The notes under the pieces were generated by a model. It was not told where the DNA came from. It made no database searches and worked only from the letters and a program-made list of their open reading frames with translations. DNA of 64,000 nucleotides, taken from the NCBI GenBank assembly GCA_036961295.1, contig JBALVX010000001.1, forward strand, positions 744,001 through 808,000. Reading direction: 5' to 3'. The DNA is from JAGPUQ01 sp036961295. Lineage in GTDB: Bacteria; Pseudomonadota; Gammaproteobacteria; Pseudomonadales; Porticoccaceae. This document shows, in pieces, positions 9,311-18,286 of this stretch (position 1 is its first letter; each line of letters begins with the position of its first letter). Position numbers and translations under genes: made by a program.

Positions 9311-12300
9311 CTAATGAAAATCTCGCGATTTAATATCGATATCTTCCAGGATATGACTGTAATCTATTAATTCCCCAGCAATAACGTGGATAACCTCGTT
9401 TTTGCATTCCATTACACCTTTCACTAATAATAATTTACTGCTGAGCAGAGCCTGGCGAAAACGGCTTTGCAGATCCTTCCAGATAATAATATTGGTGTTG
9501 CCGGTTTCGTCTTCCAGCGTAAGAAAAACTACCCCTGAGGCAGAACCGGGGCGTTGACGCCCGGTAACCAGGCCGGCGATGCGGATAAAGCGACCATTGT
9601 TTAAAGATTTCAAATCCAGTTGCCGCTTGCAGGTGCGAAACACCGGATGATCGCGCAACAAGGTCATCGGGTGTTGTCCCAGGGTTAGTCCGGTACTTTG
9701 GTAATCGGCAAACATATCGTCTGCCTCCGTGGGCGCAGGCAGGGTAGAGAGCGCTGGAGATACTTTAGGGGAAGGCGCCAGACGACTCGATAGATGAGTA
9801 TCATTTTGATCGTGTTCAAGTAAAGGTTTGCGTGCTTCGATGCCGAGAATATCCCAGTGAGCACGATAACGATGGGCGCTAAAACAACGCAAAGCATTAG
9901 CATTGGCCAATGCCGCCATGTCTTTCTGAGTCAATTTTGCGCGTTCGGCTAAGTCACCAAGATCGACGAAAGGCTTTTGTTGTCGGGTTTGCACGATGCG
10001 CTGTGCTGCATTTTGGCTAAGTTCTTTCACCAGGCGCATGCCCAGAATAATAACTGGCTGCTGTGTCCGCTTGCCGACTTGAAGTTGATGATCCCAGTCG
10101 CTGTGGCTAACATCGATGGCCTTTATTTCGATGCCCTGACGACGTGCATCCTGCACCAGTTGCGAAGGCGAATAAAAACCCATGGGTTGGCTGTTGAGAA
10201 TAGCGCAGTAAAAAGCAGCGGGGTGGTGGCACTTGAGCCAGGCGGAGACATAAACCAGTAGAGCAAAACTGGCGGAATGGGATTCGGGAAAACCATAACC
10301 ACCGAAACCTTTGATTTGTTCAAATAAACGTTGGGAAAACTCCTCGCTGTAACCTCGAGCTAACATGCCGTCGATAAGCTTGCGTTCAAACTGTAGTAAG
10401 TTGCCATTCTTACCCCACGACGCCATCGCCCGGCGTAACTGATCGGCTTCCCCACCCGTAAAACCGGCAGCTACCATTGCCAATTGAATGACTTGTTCCT
10501 GAAAAATAGGTACGCCCAGGGTACGTTCCAATACTGACTGGATGGCCTCGCTGGGATAGGTGACAGCCTCTACGCCATCGCGACGACGTAAATAGGGGTG
10601 CACCATATCGCCCTGAATAGGGCCCGGACGCACAATGGCAACTTCGATCACCAGATCGTAAAAACAGCGGGGTCGCAGGCGCGGCAACATAGACATTTGG
10701 GCGCGGGACTCCACCTGGAATACCCCCAGGCTGTCACCCCTACACAGCATGTCATAGGTTGCCGGATCATCTTCGGGGATCGCCTGTAGATTGGGGATGC
10801 TTTGATCGTAGGGGCGAATGCTCTCCAGGCATTTTCGGATCGCGCTGAGCATGCCGAGGGCAAGCACATCTACTTTCAGTAAACCCAAAGCCTCGATATC
10901 ATCTTTATCCCACTGGATGACGGTTCGCTCGGGCATGCTGGCGTTTTCCATGGGTACCAGTTGGCTGAGTGGCCCGGCGCTAATAATAAAACCACCAACG
11001 TGCTGGGATAAATGTCTGGGGAAACCGAGTATTTCGTGGACTAAGCGCATGAAATACGCTGCCAGGCGTTCGCCATCGGGTATCTTGTGTTCGCGAAAAC
11101 GCTGTTGCAGTTCGTTAGTTCGATCCCACCAGGCTAGAGATTTACTTAGCTGTTCGACAAACAGGGAATCGAAACCCAATGCCTTACCTACGTCGCGCAC
11201 TGCACTGCGTGCTCGGTAGGTAATGAGAGTAGCGGCGAGTGCGGCGCGTTCGCGAGTGTATTTTTTATAGATATATTGAATCACCTCCTCTCGCCGCTCG
11301 TGCTCAAAATCGACATCAATATCCGGGGGTTCATTTCTTTCTTTGGTGAGAAAGCGCTCAAACAGCAGGGAGATACGCGTCGGTGATACTTCGGTTATAA
11401 ATAAGCAGTAACAAACCACAGAGTTTGCCGCAGAACCACGACCCTGACAAAGTATGTCTCGACTGCGGGCAAACTGAACGATGTCATACACGGTAAGAAA
11501 GTAATATTCGTAATCTAACTCTCTGATAAGCACAAGTTCTTTATCGATAGTCGCTTGTACTTCACCGGGGATACCTTCAGGCCAACGCTGTGCCGCCCCT
11601 TCGTTAACCAATTGCAGTAAGTAATTTTCGGCGGTAAAACCCTCGGGTACCACTTCTTTAGGGTATTGATAACGTAATTCATCCAGAGAAAAATTACAGA
11701 GAGCACTAATAGTTAGGGTTTCCTCCAGCAATTTCTGTGGGTAAAGTACGCACAGTTTTTTTAAGGGGCGTAAATAGCGTTCACTATTGATGTCTAAAAT
11801 ACCGCCCAGTGTTTGAACTGTAGTATTCAGGCGAATAGCGGTAAGGGTATCTTGCAGGGGTTTTCGCGTCGCAATATGCATATGCACGTTGCCACAGGCC
11901 ACCATCGGCAGGTTTAACGTTTTGGCGAGATGATAATCATAATAATACTGTTGCTGATGATTGCCCTGTAAACATTGATTGATACCGATCCATAAACGTT
12001 GATTAAATAGTTTTGCTAGTGAAGCGCCATAGGTTTCATTATCGTCAAGGTGTTTAAGGGAGTTGTTTTCAACACTGTTTACCGAGTTGCTGGTCGGTAG
12101 CCAAATTCCCAGGCAGGTTTTAATATGTAAATCGAGATCGCTCAATTTAATACTGTATTGCCCTTTAGGGCTACGCCTACGCGCCAGTGTAATCAGGCTA
12201 GATAGCTCGCCATAGGCTCTGCGATTAGGTGCTAGCAGTATCAGCTGTATACCTTCCTGGAGATGAAATTCGCTGCCGATAATTAATTTAATACCCAAAT

Positions 12301-12487
12301 GTTTAGCGGTTATGTGTGCTTTTACTACGCCCGATAAAGAGCATTCATCGGTAATAGCAATGGCTTTATAGCCCAGCTCATGGGCCTGGCGTACTAATTC
12401 CTCCGGGTGGGAAGCGCCGCGCAAAAAACTATAATTGCTAATGCTATGCAGTTCGGCATAGCCAGTGTTGGACAATGACGTCGCCAT
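9311..12487 (-). CDS. dnaE2: Error-prone DNA polymerase DnaE2 (ImuC)
   Basis: A 1058-residue C-family polymerase. The N-terminal PHP domain begins YAELHSISNYSFLRGASHPE; the palm carries the catalytic acidic motif PPDIDVDFEHERREEV; a helix-hairpin-helix and OB domain (RIAGLVTGRQRPGSASGVVF) close the protein. The length and the YAELH start distinguish DnaE2 from replicative DnaE. I start at the ATG at 12487, whose A overlaps the imuB TAA (TAATG), rather than at the upstream in-frame codon at 12514. It is the catalytic translesion polymerase of the ImuA-ImuB-DnaE2 mutasome, expressed in the SOS response. Confidence 0.95.
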   Translation of the reverse strand: MATSLSNTGYAELHSISNYSFLRGASHPEELVRQAHELGYKAIAITDECSLSGVVKAHITAKHLGIKLIIGSEFHLQEGIQLILLAPNRRAYGELSSLITLARRRSPKGQYSIKLSDLDLHIKTCLGIWLPTSNSVNSVENNSLKHLDDNETYGASLAKLFNQRLWIGINQCLQGNHQQQYYYDYHLAKTLNLPMVACGNVHMHIATRKPLQDTLTAIRLNTTVQTLGGILDINSERYLRPLKKLCVLYPQKLLEETLTISALCNFSLDELRYQYPKEVVPEGFTAENYLLQLVNEGAAQRWPEGIPGEVQATIDKELVLIRELDYEYYFLTVYDIVQFARSRDILCQGRGSAANSVVCYCLFITEVSPTRISLLFERFLTKERNEPPDIDVDFEHERREEVIQYIYKKYTRERAALAATLITYRARSAVRDVGKALGFDSLFVEQLSKSLAWWDRTNELQQRFREHKIPDGERLAAYFMRLVHEILGFPRHLSQHVGGFIISAGPLSQLVPMENASMPERTVIQWDKDDIEALGLLKVDVLALGMLSAIRKCLESIRPYDQSIPNLQAIPEDDPATYDMLCRGDSLGVFQVESRAQMSMLPRLRPRCFYDLVIEVAIVRPGPIQGDMVHPYLRRRDGVEAVTYPSEAIQSVLERTLGVPIFQEQVIQLAMVAAGFTGGEADQLRRAMASWGKNGNLLQFERKLIDGMLARGYSEEFSQRLFEQIKGFGGYGFPESHSASFALLVYVSAWLKCHHPAAFYCAILNSQPMGFYSPSQLVQDARRQGIEIKAIDVSHSDWDHQLQVGKRTQQPVIILGMRLVKELSQNAAQRIVQTRQQKPFVDLGDLAERAKLTQKDMAALANANALRCFSAHRYRAHWDILGIEARKPLLEHDQNDTHLSSRLAPSPKVSPALSTLPAPTEADDMFADYQSTGLTLGQHPMTLLRDHPVFRTCKRQLDLKSLNNGRFIRIAGLVTGRQRPGSASGVVFLTLEDETGNTNIIIWKDLQSRFRQALLSSKLLLVKGVMECKNEVIHVIAGELIDYSHILEDIDIKSRDFH

Positions 12488-14046
12488 TAGCCAAATACCC
12501 CGTGTACAAACCAACAGTGGGTGTGGCGATCGCGATAAATCCAGTAGAGCGTGTCATCCTTACGACGAGCGACGTAATAGTCCCTGCTCACTGCGGTACT
12601 CCACCAGTCGCCCTCTATTCGCTCAGGGCCTTGCAGTAGTTTGAGATCCCCCTGGTAATACAGCGATGTTTGACGGTTTTGAATGGGCGAGGGTTGCCGC
12701 AATAACCATGTTGGCCGTAGTCCGCTAACAGATGTTTTGGTCTCGTTGTTTTCAACACCAATAGCATCGATATCTAACAAACCCGCTAGTTGAGAAGCCT
12801 GTTCGGGAATATGACGGTGGTGGTTAGTTACTTGATAGAGACTGTTTTCACCGAGACGGGCGGCGAGGGTATCGATCAAAGCAGTGAATATACCGTTTGA
12901 ACGTTGTGGTGAATATTGTATATCCGGGGGTAAGAGATCAGTGCTGAGATAATGTGCAGGGCGTAAATCGCAGGCCTTGAGCCGAATGGCGCTTGTTGGC
13001 GCCGTCAGTGTTAATGCTTCTAGTTTGATGCGTGTCAGATTTAAAAAATAAGCCATATCCCATCGAGCTTGAGTCAGGTAAAGCTCAATGGTGATCTTTC
13101 CTTGAGAAGCGTTATTGGCGGTATTAATTGAGGAATAATGTTGCTGTTGATACAGCGACCAGATAAATCCGCCACAATACATTTGCCGAGCGCGCAGATA
13201 ATTACTCAGTCTGTGCAACACCTTTTGCATTACCCATAACAAGTGATCGACATTGGAAATAGCATCACTGCATTCCACGTAATGATCAAAGGTTTCAGGA
13301 AATACAATATTGCTTTGTGGATCGGGTAACTCACCATTAATTTGTTGCAGGTAGCGGACAAAATCCTTGCCGTAGCGTTTGCCTAGTTCCGCCATAGGTA
13401 AAACTAGTAATTCACCTAAAGTTTTAAATCCGCTGCGAGTTAGTTTTTTAATAATAAGCTCACTACAGTCGAGCTTATTGACAGATATAGAGTACAGCAG
13501 CGTGCGGAAGTGTATCTGATCAGAAAGTTTCCCGTTGTTATCCTCAAAACATTTTATTGCCGTTGTCGTTGTCATTGCCTCGCTAATCTTATTATCGGAA
13601 TGACGCGCTAGTAAATAAGCAGATTTAGCTGTGTTGGCGAGACCCATCGTGCAACTGATTTGCTGGGCTTCAACTTCCTGTTTTATATTTTTTATAAATT
13701 TGTTTAAACCCTGGAATAACTTTAGTGAACCTCGTATTTCAAGCAGCAGGCTAGTTTCATTGTATTGGTTCAGTGCCGGCGTAAATTGATAACAACTATA
13801 GATAAGATTAAGTAGTGTTTGATGTTCTTGCTCGGGGTTTCGTGTGGCGACCTGTAAATCGGGACACAGGGCGCGAGCTGTTGCCAGGGACATTCCTTCG
13901 TTAATACCGGCAACACTAGCCGCCTGGTTGCAACAAGCAATGCGATGTTGTGCTGTGATGGCGATAGCTTGTGTATGTAAGCCGGGAAACAAAGCCTCCA
14001 AAGCTAATTTTGGGCAGTGGATGCAGAGCCAAAGCACGGGAATCAT
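12487..14046 (-). CDS. imuB: ImuB, inactive Y-family polymerase-like adaptor of the SOS mutasome
   Basis: The 519-residue protein has the Y-family polymerase fold (MIPVLWLCIHCP start; little-finger and helix-hairpin-helix region around LTRSGFKTLGELLVLPMAEL). The catalytic carboxylates of true Y-family enzymes are absent: the first motif reads LCIHCP with no Asp, and the SIDE-type motif reads SLLLEIRGS. This is as known for ImuB, which acts as a scaffold that links DnaE2 to the beta clamp. It lies 16 bases after imuA and overlaps dnaE2 by one base, forming one operon. Confidence 0.93.
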   Translation of the reverse strand: MIPVLWLCIHCPKLALEALFPGLHTQAIAITAQHRIACCNQAASVAGINEGMSLATARALCPDLQVATRNPEQEHQTLLNLIYSCYQFTPALNQYNETSLLLEIRGSLKLFQGLNKFIKNIKQEVEAQQISCTMGLANTAKSAYLLARHSDNKISEAMTTTTAIKCFEDNNGKLSDQIHFRTLLYSISVNKLDCSELIIKKLTRSGFKTLGELLVLPMAELGKRYGKDFVRYLQQINGELPDPQSNIVFPETFDHYVECSDAISNVDHLLWVMQKVLHRLSNYLRARQMYCGGFIWSLYQQQHYSSINTANNASQGKITIELYLTQARWDMAYFLNLTRIKLEALTLTAPTSAIRLKACDLRPAHYLSTDLLPPDIQYSPQRSNGIFTALIDTLAARLGENSLYQVTNHHRHIPEQASQLAGLLDIDAIGVENNETKTSVSGLRPTWLLRQPSPIQNRQTSLYYQGDLKLLQGPERIEGDWWSTAVSRDYYVARRKDDTLYWIYRDRHTHCWFVHGVFG

Positions 14047-14062
14047 TCGACTAAGACTTCAA

Positions 14063-14902
14063 TTATTCTATTGGGGAGAGTGGCAGAACTGGTGCCGGTA
14101 TTGATAATGAAGTTACAGCTGGGGTAGTTATAGGTAGGGTCAGGGTGGTGGAAGTAAGTTCGGGAGAGGAATCTTTGTTCGGTAGATGAACGGGTAGCTC
14201 TGTTGCAGGTAATGCAGTCTGGATAAGATGCTGGGAGCAGGGTAGTTTCAAGGTTTGTCCCGCCCAGCCGCCGGGTTGCTTGAAAATAGTAAGTCGATGA
14301 GACGATACATCCATCGTTACACTGATACGCAAAGCGGCAAAAGAATGTTGCTGCGCAATGTGCTGTGGGCGAAGCAGTATGGCGAGACAGGTCTGCGCGC
14401 GCGCTGCCAGTTGCAGTTTGCGAACTTGATGCAGCGTTAACCGGGTGTTGTTCTGCCAGGCCAGTAAAGCGCCACAGGCCGCAGAGCGTAATATGTGTTG
14501 GCAACTCCAGACGTACTGACTCGCATTGTTGGTACGAATCAGCACCAGGCGGTCGAGGGGAATACCCAGTTGTTTCAGGGCCGGAGCATAGGGTTCGTGG
14601 GGTGGGTCAACCAGAAATAAATAACGTCCAGCCTGACTCAGCTGGCTTAGCGCAGGCGCTAACAAGTTCCATTCACCGACGCCGGGCTGTTCACAAAATA
14701 ACTCGGTCAGGGCTTTACCAGGCCAGCCGCCGTAATGTAATTGTGTGTCGAGCAGGGCATGGCCACTGGCAATACTGTCGCTGGATAACTGGGGGCGAGT
14801 TTTTGAGGCGCGCCAAACATCTGCTCGCTGAAGGATCGAGTTCAGTTGTGGAACGTCATTCTCTCCGAGTATGCTTTTCTCTAATATGGCGTGCTTTGGC
14901 AT
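14063..14902 (-). CDS. imuA: ImuA, SulA/RecA-like component of the translesion mutasome
   Basis: The 279-residue product has the ImuA core GGWPGKALTELFCEQPGVGE and the RecA-like strand YLFLVDPPHEPYAPALKQLG. In proteobacteria ImuA is co-expressed with ImuB and DnaE2 and needed for damage-induced mutagenesis. The start is the ATG at 14902; there is no clear Shine-Dalgarno and only eight bases separate it from the LexA box, so the mRNA leader is very short or the true start is further in. The C-terminal third is Ser/Thr/Pro-rich and of low complexity. Confidence 0.9.
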   Translation of the reverse strand: MPKHAILEKSILGENDVPQLNSILQRADVWRASKTRPQLSSDSIASGHALLDTQLHYGGWPGKALTELFCEQPGVGEWNLLAPALSQLSQAGRYLFLVDPPHEPYAPALKQLGIPLDRLVLIRTNNASQYVWSCQHILRSAACGALLAWQNNTRLTLHQVRKLQLAARAQTCLAILLRPQHIAQQHSFAALRISVTMDVSSHRLTIFKQPGGWAGQTLKLPCSQHLIQTALPATELPVHLPNKDSSPELTSTTLTLPITTPAVTSLSIPAPVLPLSPIE

Positions 14903-14910
14903 GATGCATA

Positions 14911-14930
14911 TACTGTGTTTATATACAGTA
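14911..14930 (-). promoter_or_regulatory. LexA (SOS) box controlling imuA-imuB-dnaE2
   Basis: The site is TACTGT, eight A/T-rich bases, ACAGTA: an ideal CTGT-N8-ACAG gammaproteobacterial LexA operator with symmetric TA flanks. It lies just upstream of imuA and at the only divergence point of the operon, so LexA would block transcription until DNA damage. The remainder of the gap up to 15234 has no gene. Confidence 0.93.
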
Positions 14931-15153
14931 CAATATAAACGCTACGCAGAGCTTTGTCACCCCCTTAAAAGACCGACTGCTGGCCGTATTAGTGGAGGTG
15001 TTTTTTTCAAGTTTCCAAAGACGTCCCGTGTGCTGAAATGGCAGGTCTGCTACGAGGCATCTAAATAGATGTCAGGCAGGTTAAGGCTAGATAGGTTTAG
15101 ATAGACCAGGCAGTAAGTTATCCCATCCTTGGGCTTTTTTTACAAATCTTGGG

Positions 15154-15204
15154 CATCTCTTTCAATTGAGCATCTCTTTAAATTGAACATTCCTTTAAAA
15201 GAGA
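15154..15204. repeat. Three-unit 17-bp degenerate tandem repeat
   Basis: Three consecutive 17-base units resembling CATCTCTTTAAATTGAA lie in the 332-base gap between imuA and the DUF1145 gene. The first two differ at only two positions, the third is more diverged. Nothing else in this gap is recognisable apart from the LexA box at its left end. Confidence 0.7.
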
Positions 15205-15234
15205 CGCTTGTAGAAATACTGCGAACCTACGGTG

Positions 15235-15519
15235 TTATTTTGTTTCTATGTCTGCGCTTGCTTGCTCTTTTAGAAGTGGCATCCAATGAAACAAGCCTAC
15301 CAGTATTACCATGACCACATCAGATAGTTCACCGTGGCCTTTGGCTTTTAATTTACCGTAGAATAACGCCAGCTCGCCCAGGTGAGCGACAAAAATCACG
15401 GCGGCAATGATTAAGATAATACCATTCCATGAACTCGGGAAAACACCCAACAAGGCCAGTATAGGCAGCACCCAAAACCCGAGTGTGAGAATTTTTCCAA
15501 TAGAAAAGAAGTTATGCAT
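15235..15519 (-). CDS. Small inner-membrane protein, DUF1145 (YhhL-like)
   Basis: The 94-residue protein has three hydrophobic segments (about 8-26, 29-49 and 66-80) and a charged C-terminus. The order of segments and the HLGELALFYGKLKAKG loop match the DUF1145/YhhL family of small proteobacterial inner-membrane proteins of unknown role. A good AGGA ribosome site precedes the ATG at 15519. It appears monocistronic. Confidence 0.75.
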   Translation of the reverse strand: MHNFFSIGKILTLGFWVLPILALLGVFPSSWNGIILIIAAVIFVAHLGELALFYGKLKAKGHGELSDVVMVILVGLFHWMPLLKEQASADIETK

Positions 15520-15605
15520 GATGTGGTTTCCTGTTAATTGTTATTACAATGTTTAACCTTGGCGGGAGTCTAACAAGGAGCTGATTGCCTCGCAACGTCG
15601 GATTT

Positions 15606-15717
15606 AGTAGGTTTATGATACAAGTACCCACGGTAAACCTACTTGAGTTTATGGGGATAAAAGCGTTAAATCTTGCTGAGTATTCATGCTAGAGCATGAC
15701 CGGAACCCCATCGGTCT
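15606..15717. promoter_or_regulatory. Palindrome cluster upstream of the amidohydrolase (candidate operators)
   Basis: Three inverted repeats are packed here: AGTAGGTTTA (15606-15615) with its exact complement at 15634-15643; TCATGCT-AG-AGCATGA at 15684-15699; and GACCG paired with CGGTC across 15698-15717. The gap 15520-15773 separates two divergent genes, so these are likely regulator sites for one or both. The regulator is not identified. Confidence 0.5.
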
Positions 15718-15773
15718 AAATGTTCCACTGATAATACAAGCAGCTTTTATCTAATAAAAAGGAGTCACCCATC

Positions 15774-16817
15774 ATGACCGACAGCAAATACGAAGGTTTA
15801 CAGATCGCCCATCCGCTAACCATTGAGCAAGCATGGTTAGATCAGGTTAAAGAAGACATTTTTGATCCCGGCCGCGAAATTATCGACACCCATCACCACC
15901 TCTGGTCTGCGGCGGGTTTAATGCCTTATTCCCTCGAAGACCTATGGGCCGATACCGGCAGTGGCCACAACATTGTTCAAACCGTGTTTATGGAGTGTCA
16001 CTCAAACTACTATACCGAAGGTCCCGAGCACCTGCGCTCATTAGGTGAGGTGGAATACATTACCGAGATTGCCGACCGCACTGCCGCAGACACCAATGGT
16101 CAGGCCGAAATCGTGGCCCTGGTCACTGCCTTCGACCTACGCCAGGGCGACGGCGTTGAAGATCTCGTGCATCGCCACAGAGAGGCTAGTAAAGGCCGTT
16201 TCCGTGGTATTCGTCAGGCACTCGCCAACGGACGTCCAAATGAAGGCTTACTGCTTGAAGCAGCTAGCCCCAACGATATCCACAAGGACCCTGATTTTAT
16301 TCGTGGCATGCAGATACTCGGTAACATGGGCCACAGTTACGACTCCTGGCATTATCATTATCAAAATCCCCAGTTTGCCGAGCTAGCCCGCACTGTGCCC
16401 GGGACCGTTATGATACTGGATCATATCGGCACCCCGGTTGGTACGGGCGTTTACGCCGATAAGCGCGATGAGGTTTTTGAGGAGTGGAAGAAAAGTATCG
16501 CGGATATTGCTGCCTGCGACAACACCATCGCCAAGCTCGGTGGTTTCTCCATGCCCGATAACGGTATGGGCTGGGCGGGGCGGAACAAGCCACCCACCTC
16601 CGATGAAGTGGTCGCCGCACAGAAAAAATACTATCTGCATGTGATTGAGTGCTTCACGCCCGAGCGCTGCATGTTCGAGAGCAACTTCCCGGTAGATAAA
16701 TTAGAACTGTCTTATCAGGTGTTCTGGAACGCGGCGAAGAAAATTGTTAAAGATTTTTCGGAAGATGAGAAGAACGCAATGTTCTCTGGTACTGCAACCC
16801 GAGTGTATGGTTTATAA
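15774..16817 (+). CDS. Amidohydrolase family protein (TIM-barrel metal-dependent hydrolase)
   Basis: The 347-residue protein has the amidohydrolase-2 layout. Metal-binding histidines appear in REIIDTHHHLW (about residue 40), and the barrel strands continue with FRGIRQALA and VMILDHIGTP; the C-terminal FESNFPVDK contains the usual late acidic ligand. Relatives include 2-pyrone-4,6-dicarboxylate lactonase and decarboxylases of aromatic acids. An AAGGAG ribosome site lies nine bases before the ATG. Substrate cannot be read from sequence; the neighbouring catabolic genes suggest ring or lactone cleavage. Confidence 0.85.
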   Translation: MTDSKYEGLQIAHPLTIEQAWLDQVKEDIFDPGREIIDTHHHLWSAAGLMPYSLEDLWADTGSGHNIVQTVFMECHSNYYTEGPEHLRSLGEVEYITEIADRTAADTNGQAEIVALVTAFDLRQGDGVEDLVHRHREASKGRFRGIRQALANGRPNEGLLLEAASPNDIHKDPDFIRGMQILGNMGHSYDSWHYHYQNPQFAELARTVPGTVMILDHIGTPVGTGVYADKRDEVFEEWKKSIADIAACDNTIAKLGGFSMPDNGMGWAGRNKPPTSDEVVAAQKKYYLHVIECFTPERCMFESNFPVDKLELSYQVFWNAAKKIVKDFSEDEKNAMFSGTATRVYGL

Positions 16818-16886
16818 GTTTAGGAAGAAGAGGAGAGAAGCTAGAAACAAAGAAACTCAAAACAAAAAGAAACTAGAAACGAAAAG

Positions 16887-16920
16887 TGCACACGACCGGA
16901 CAAGTGTCCGATCGTGTGCA
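16887..16920. terminator. Bidirectional terminator hairpin between convergent genes
   Basis: A 15-bp stem with one mismatch (TGCACACGA and CGGACA with their complements) and a two-base loop separates the amidohydrolase from the convergent YeeE/YedE pair. It is followed by TTT on the plus side and by TTTTC on the minus side, so it probably stops transcription from both directions. Confidence 0.7.
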
Positions 16921-16927
16921 TTTCGAA

Positions 16928-17458
16928 CTATTCGTATTTGTCTTTCAGTACAAAGAACACCACGCCCAGTAAGGCGACGCTGAGTCCGATAGCTAGATAA
17001 ATACCACTAACGCCCAGCAGGCTTACCAGGGTAATTTTGCCGAAGTTCGCGGTATCGATCAGACTTTCTTTGATGTAAGGAAAGGCTAACGAGAACAGTA
17101 GCGCCCCCACGAGTCCACCAGCCACGGTCATCATGGCGTCTTTCTTACCTTCCGCAGCGCCTACCACGCAGGTGCCAGGGCAAAATCCCGACACAGCCCA
17201 GCCAATACCGAAAATAATGCCGCCGAAGGCAACGCCCCAAATGTAGGCGGGTTTGATCGACATATTTGCCAAACCACCTAAATCCAGTAAGTAGATGCCC
17301 AACGTGCCGACGCCGATCGCCGTACCCATTAGTTTGATAATCCACATATCTTTCAGGCGTAAGGTACCAAGGATGCGTCGATAGCTAGTTGCACCGCCGA
17401 GATACAGAATTGCGCCAAAGGCGCAGCCGATTAAAAACCCGATAATTAATGTGCTCAT
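16928..17458 (-). CDS. YeeE/YedE (DUF6691-type) membrane protein, second subunit
   Basis: The 176-residue protein is strongly hydrophobic with about four to five membrane segments and the conserved SGFCPGTCVVGAAEGK motif containing two cysteines. YeeE/YedE proteins transport thiosulfate or other reduced sulfur; half-size versions occur as adjacent pairs, as here. It starts two bases after the partner's stop. Together the pair supplies the two halves of a full-length transporter. Confidence 0.88.
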   Translation of the reverse strand: MSTLIIGFLIGCAFGAILYLGGATSYRRILGTLRLKDMWIIKLMGTAIGVGTLGIYLLDLGGLANMSIKPAYIWGVAFGGIIFGIGWAVSGFCPGTCVVGAAEGKKDAMMTVAGGLVGALLFSLAFPYIKESLIDTANFGKITLVSLLGVSGIYLAIGLSVALLGVVFFVLKDKYE

Positions 17459-17460
17459 GC

Positions 17461-18000
17461 TTACACTCCCGGACGCGAACGATAGAGAAATTTAGCCATC
17501 AAGATCGCGGCCCCAAAGCCGGTAACGGCAAAAATAAACGAGCTGACTGCCAATTGCGGAACTCCGCTAATCATATGACCACTGGTACAACCACCGGCCA
17601 GTCGGGCACCGAATAACAATAATACGCCGCCACCAAAGGCCGCCATGTAGCGCTTGGACATGGAATCACCAAAGCGTTCTTTCCACATCGGTGGCATCGA
17701 CCCTTTGTCTTGCTCAGGCTGTTGTTTACGGGAAAGCATCGAAGCGATACCACCGCCGACGAACATACCGATGACCAGTAACCAGCCGTAGCCAACGCCC
17801 CAGCCCTCTTTTACCCCATATTTAGCTAAGTAGGCATTCTCTTCGGCAAATTCCGGTGCCACCGTATGAATAACTGCCGCATCAGAAACCACATATTGGG
17901 TGGAGACACCCAGTGGTTTTACTAATGCTGTTGCCAATATAAGTAGTAAGCCGAGAGATATCCCGGCAGCCTTCCAGGAAATTAAATAATCGCGTTCCAT
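17461..18000 (-). CDS. YeeE/YedE family membrane protein, first subunit
   Basis: The 179-residue protein carries the first-half signature GARLAGGCTSGHMISG with the conserved cysteine, an N-terminal membrane segment, a second one around GYGWLLVIGMFVGGGIASML and two more at the C-terminus. A GGGG ribosome site sits five bases before the ATG. It forms an operon with the gene at 16928-17458. The likely role is sulfur-compound uptake across the inner membrane; no rhodanese, TusA or sulfur-oxidation gene is adjacent. Confidence 0.88.
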   Translation of the reverse strand: MERDYLISWKAAGISLGLLLILATALVKPLGVSTQYVVSDAAVIHTVAPEFAEENAYLAKYGVKEGWGVGYGWLLVIGMFVGGGIASMLSRKQQPEQDKGSMPPMWKERFGDSMSKRYMAAFGGGVLLLFGARLAGGCTSGHMISGVPQLAVSSFIFAVTGFGAAILMAKFLYRSRPGV

Positions 18001-18142
18001 AAGTACCCCATAGTTATAAATGTTGTATCCCTAAATTAGTAGATAGCGTTATAAATATCAACGATTAGTTTAGACCGTATCGATCTATAGAGTTTTGGCT
18101 AATATCGGTATTGATTAGGCGGGGGAGGTAGGGGTTTACAGG

Positions 18143-18208
18143 TGTGGCTTTCGAGAAGTGCCGGTGGGGTTCTCTAGAAGTACGGGTAGGCTTTTGCCAG
18201 AAGAAAAG
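18143..18208. repeat. Three-unit 22-bp degenerate tandem repeat
   Basis: Three imperfect 22-base units, each containing a TGGGGTTCTCTAGAAGTACG-like sequence, lie in the 286-base gap between the YeeE/YedE pair and idh. Similarity decays towards the third unit. It is non-coding. Confidence 0.5.
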
Positions 18209-18222
18209 AAGGCGAAAGGTCG

Positions 18223-18258
18223 AGGCTTGGTGTTAGCTGATTTATTATCACCAAGCCT
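18223..18258 (-). terminator. Perfect 10-bp inverted repeat downstream of idh
   Basis: AGGCTTGGTG and CACCAAGCCT are separated by 16 bases, about 29 bases past the idh stop. The transcript would form a stable stem-loop, but no U-run follows in the idh direction, so it may stabilise the 3' end rather than act as a classical intrinsic terminator. Confidence 0.5.
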
Positions 18259-18286
18259 GCCATCATCTTTAGTGTGCGCTAGTGTT

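Noticed and set aside
15121..15204. CRISPR-like array in the imuA/DUF1145 gap
   Set aside because: The units are directly adjacent 17-mers with no spacers and only three copies; it is a degenerate tandem repeat.
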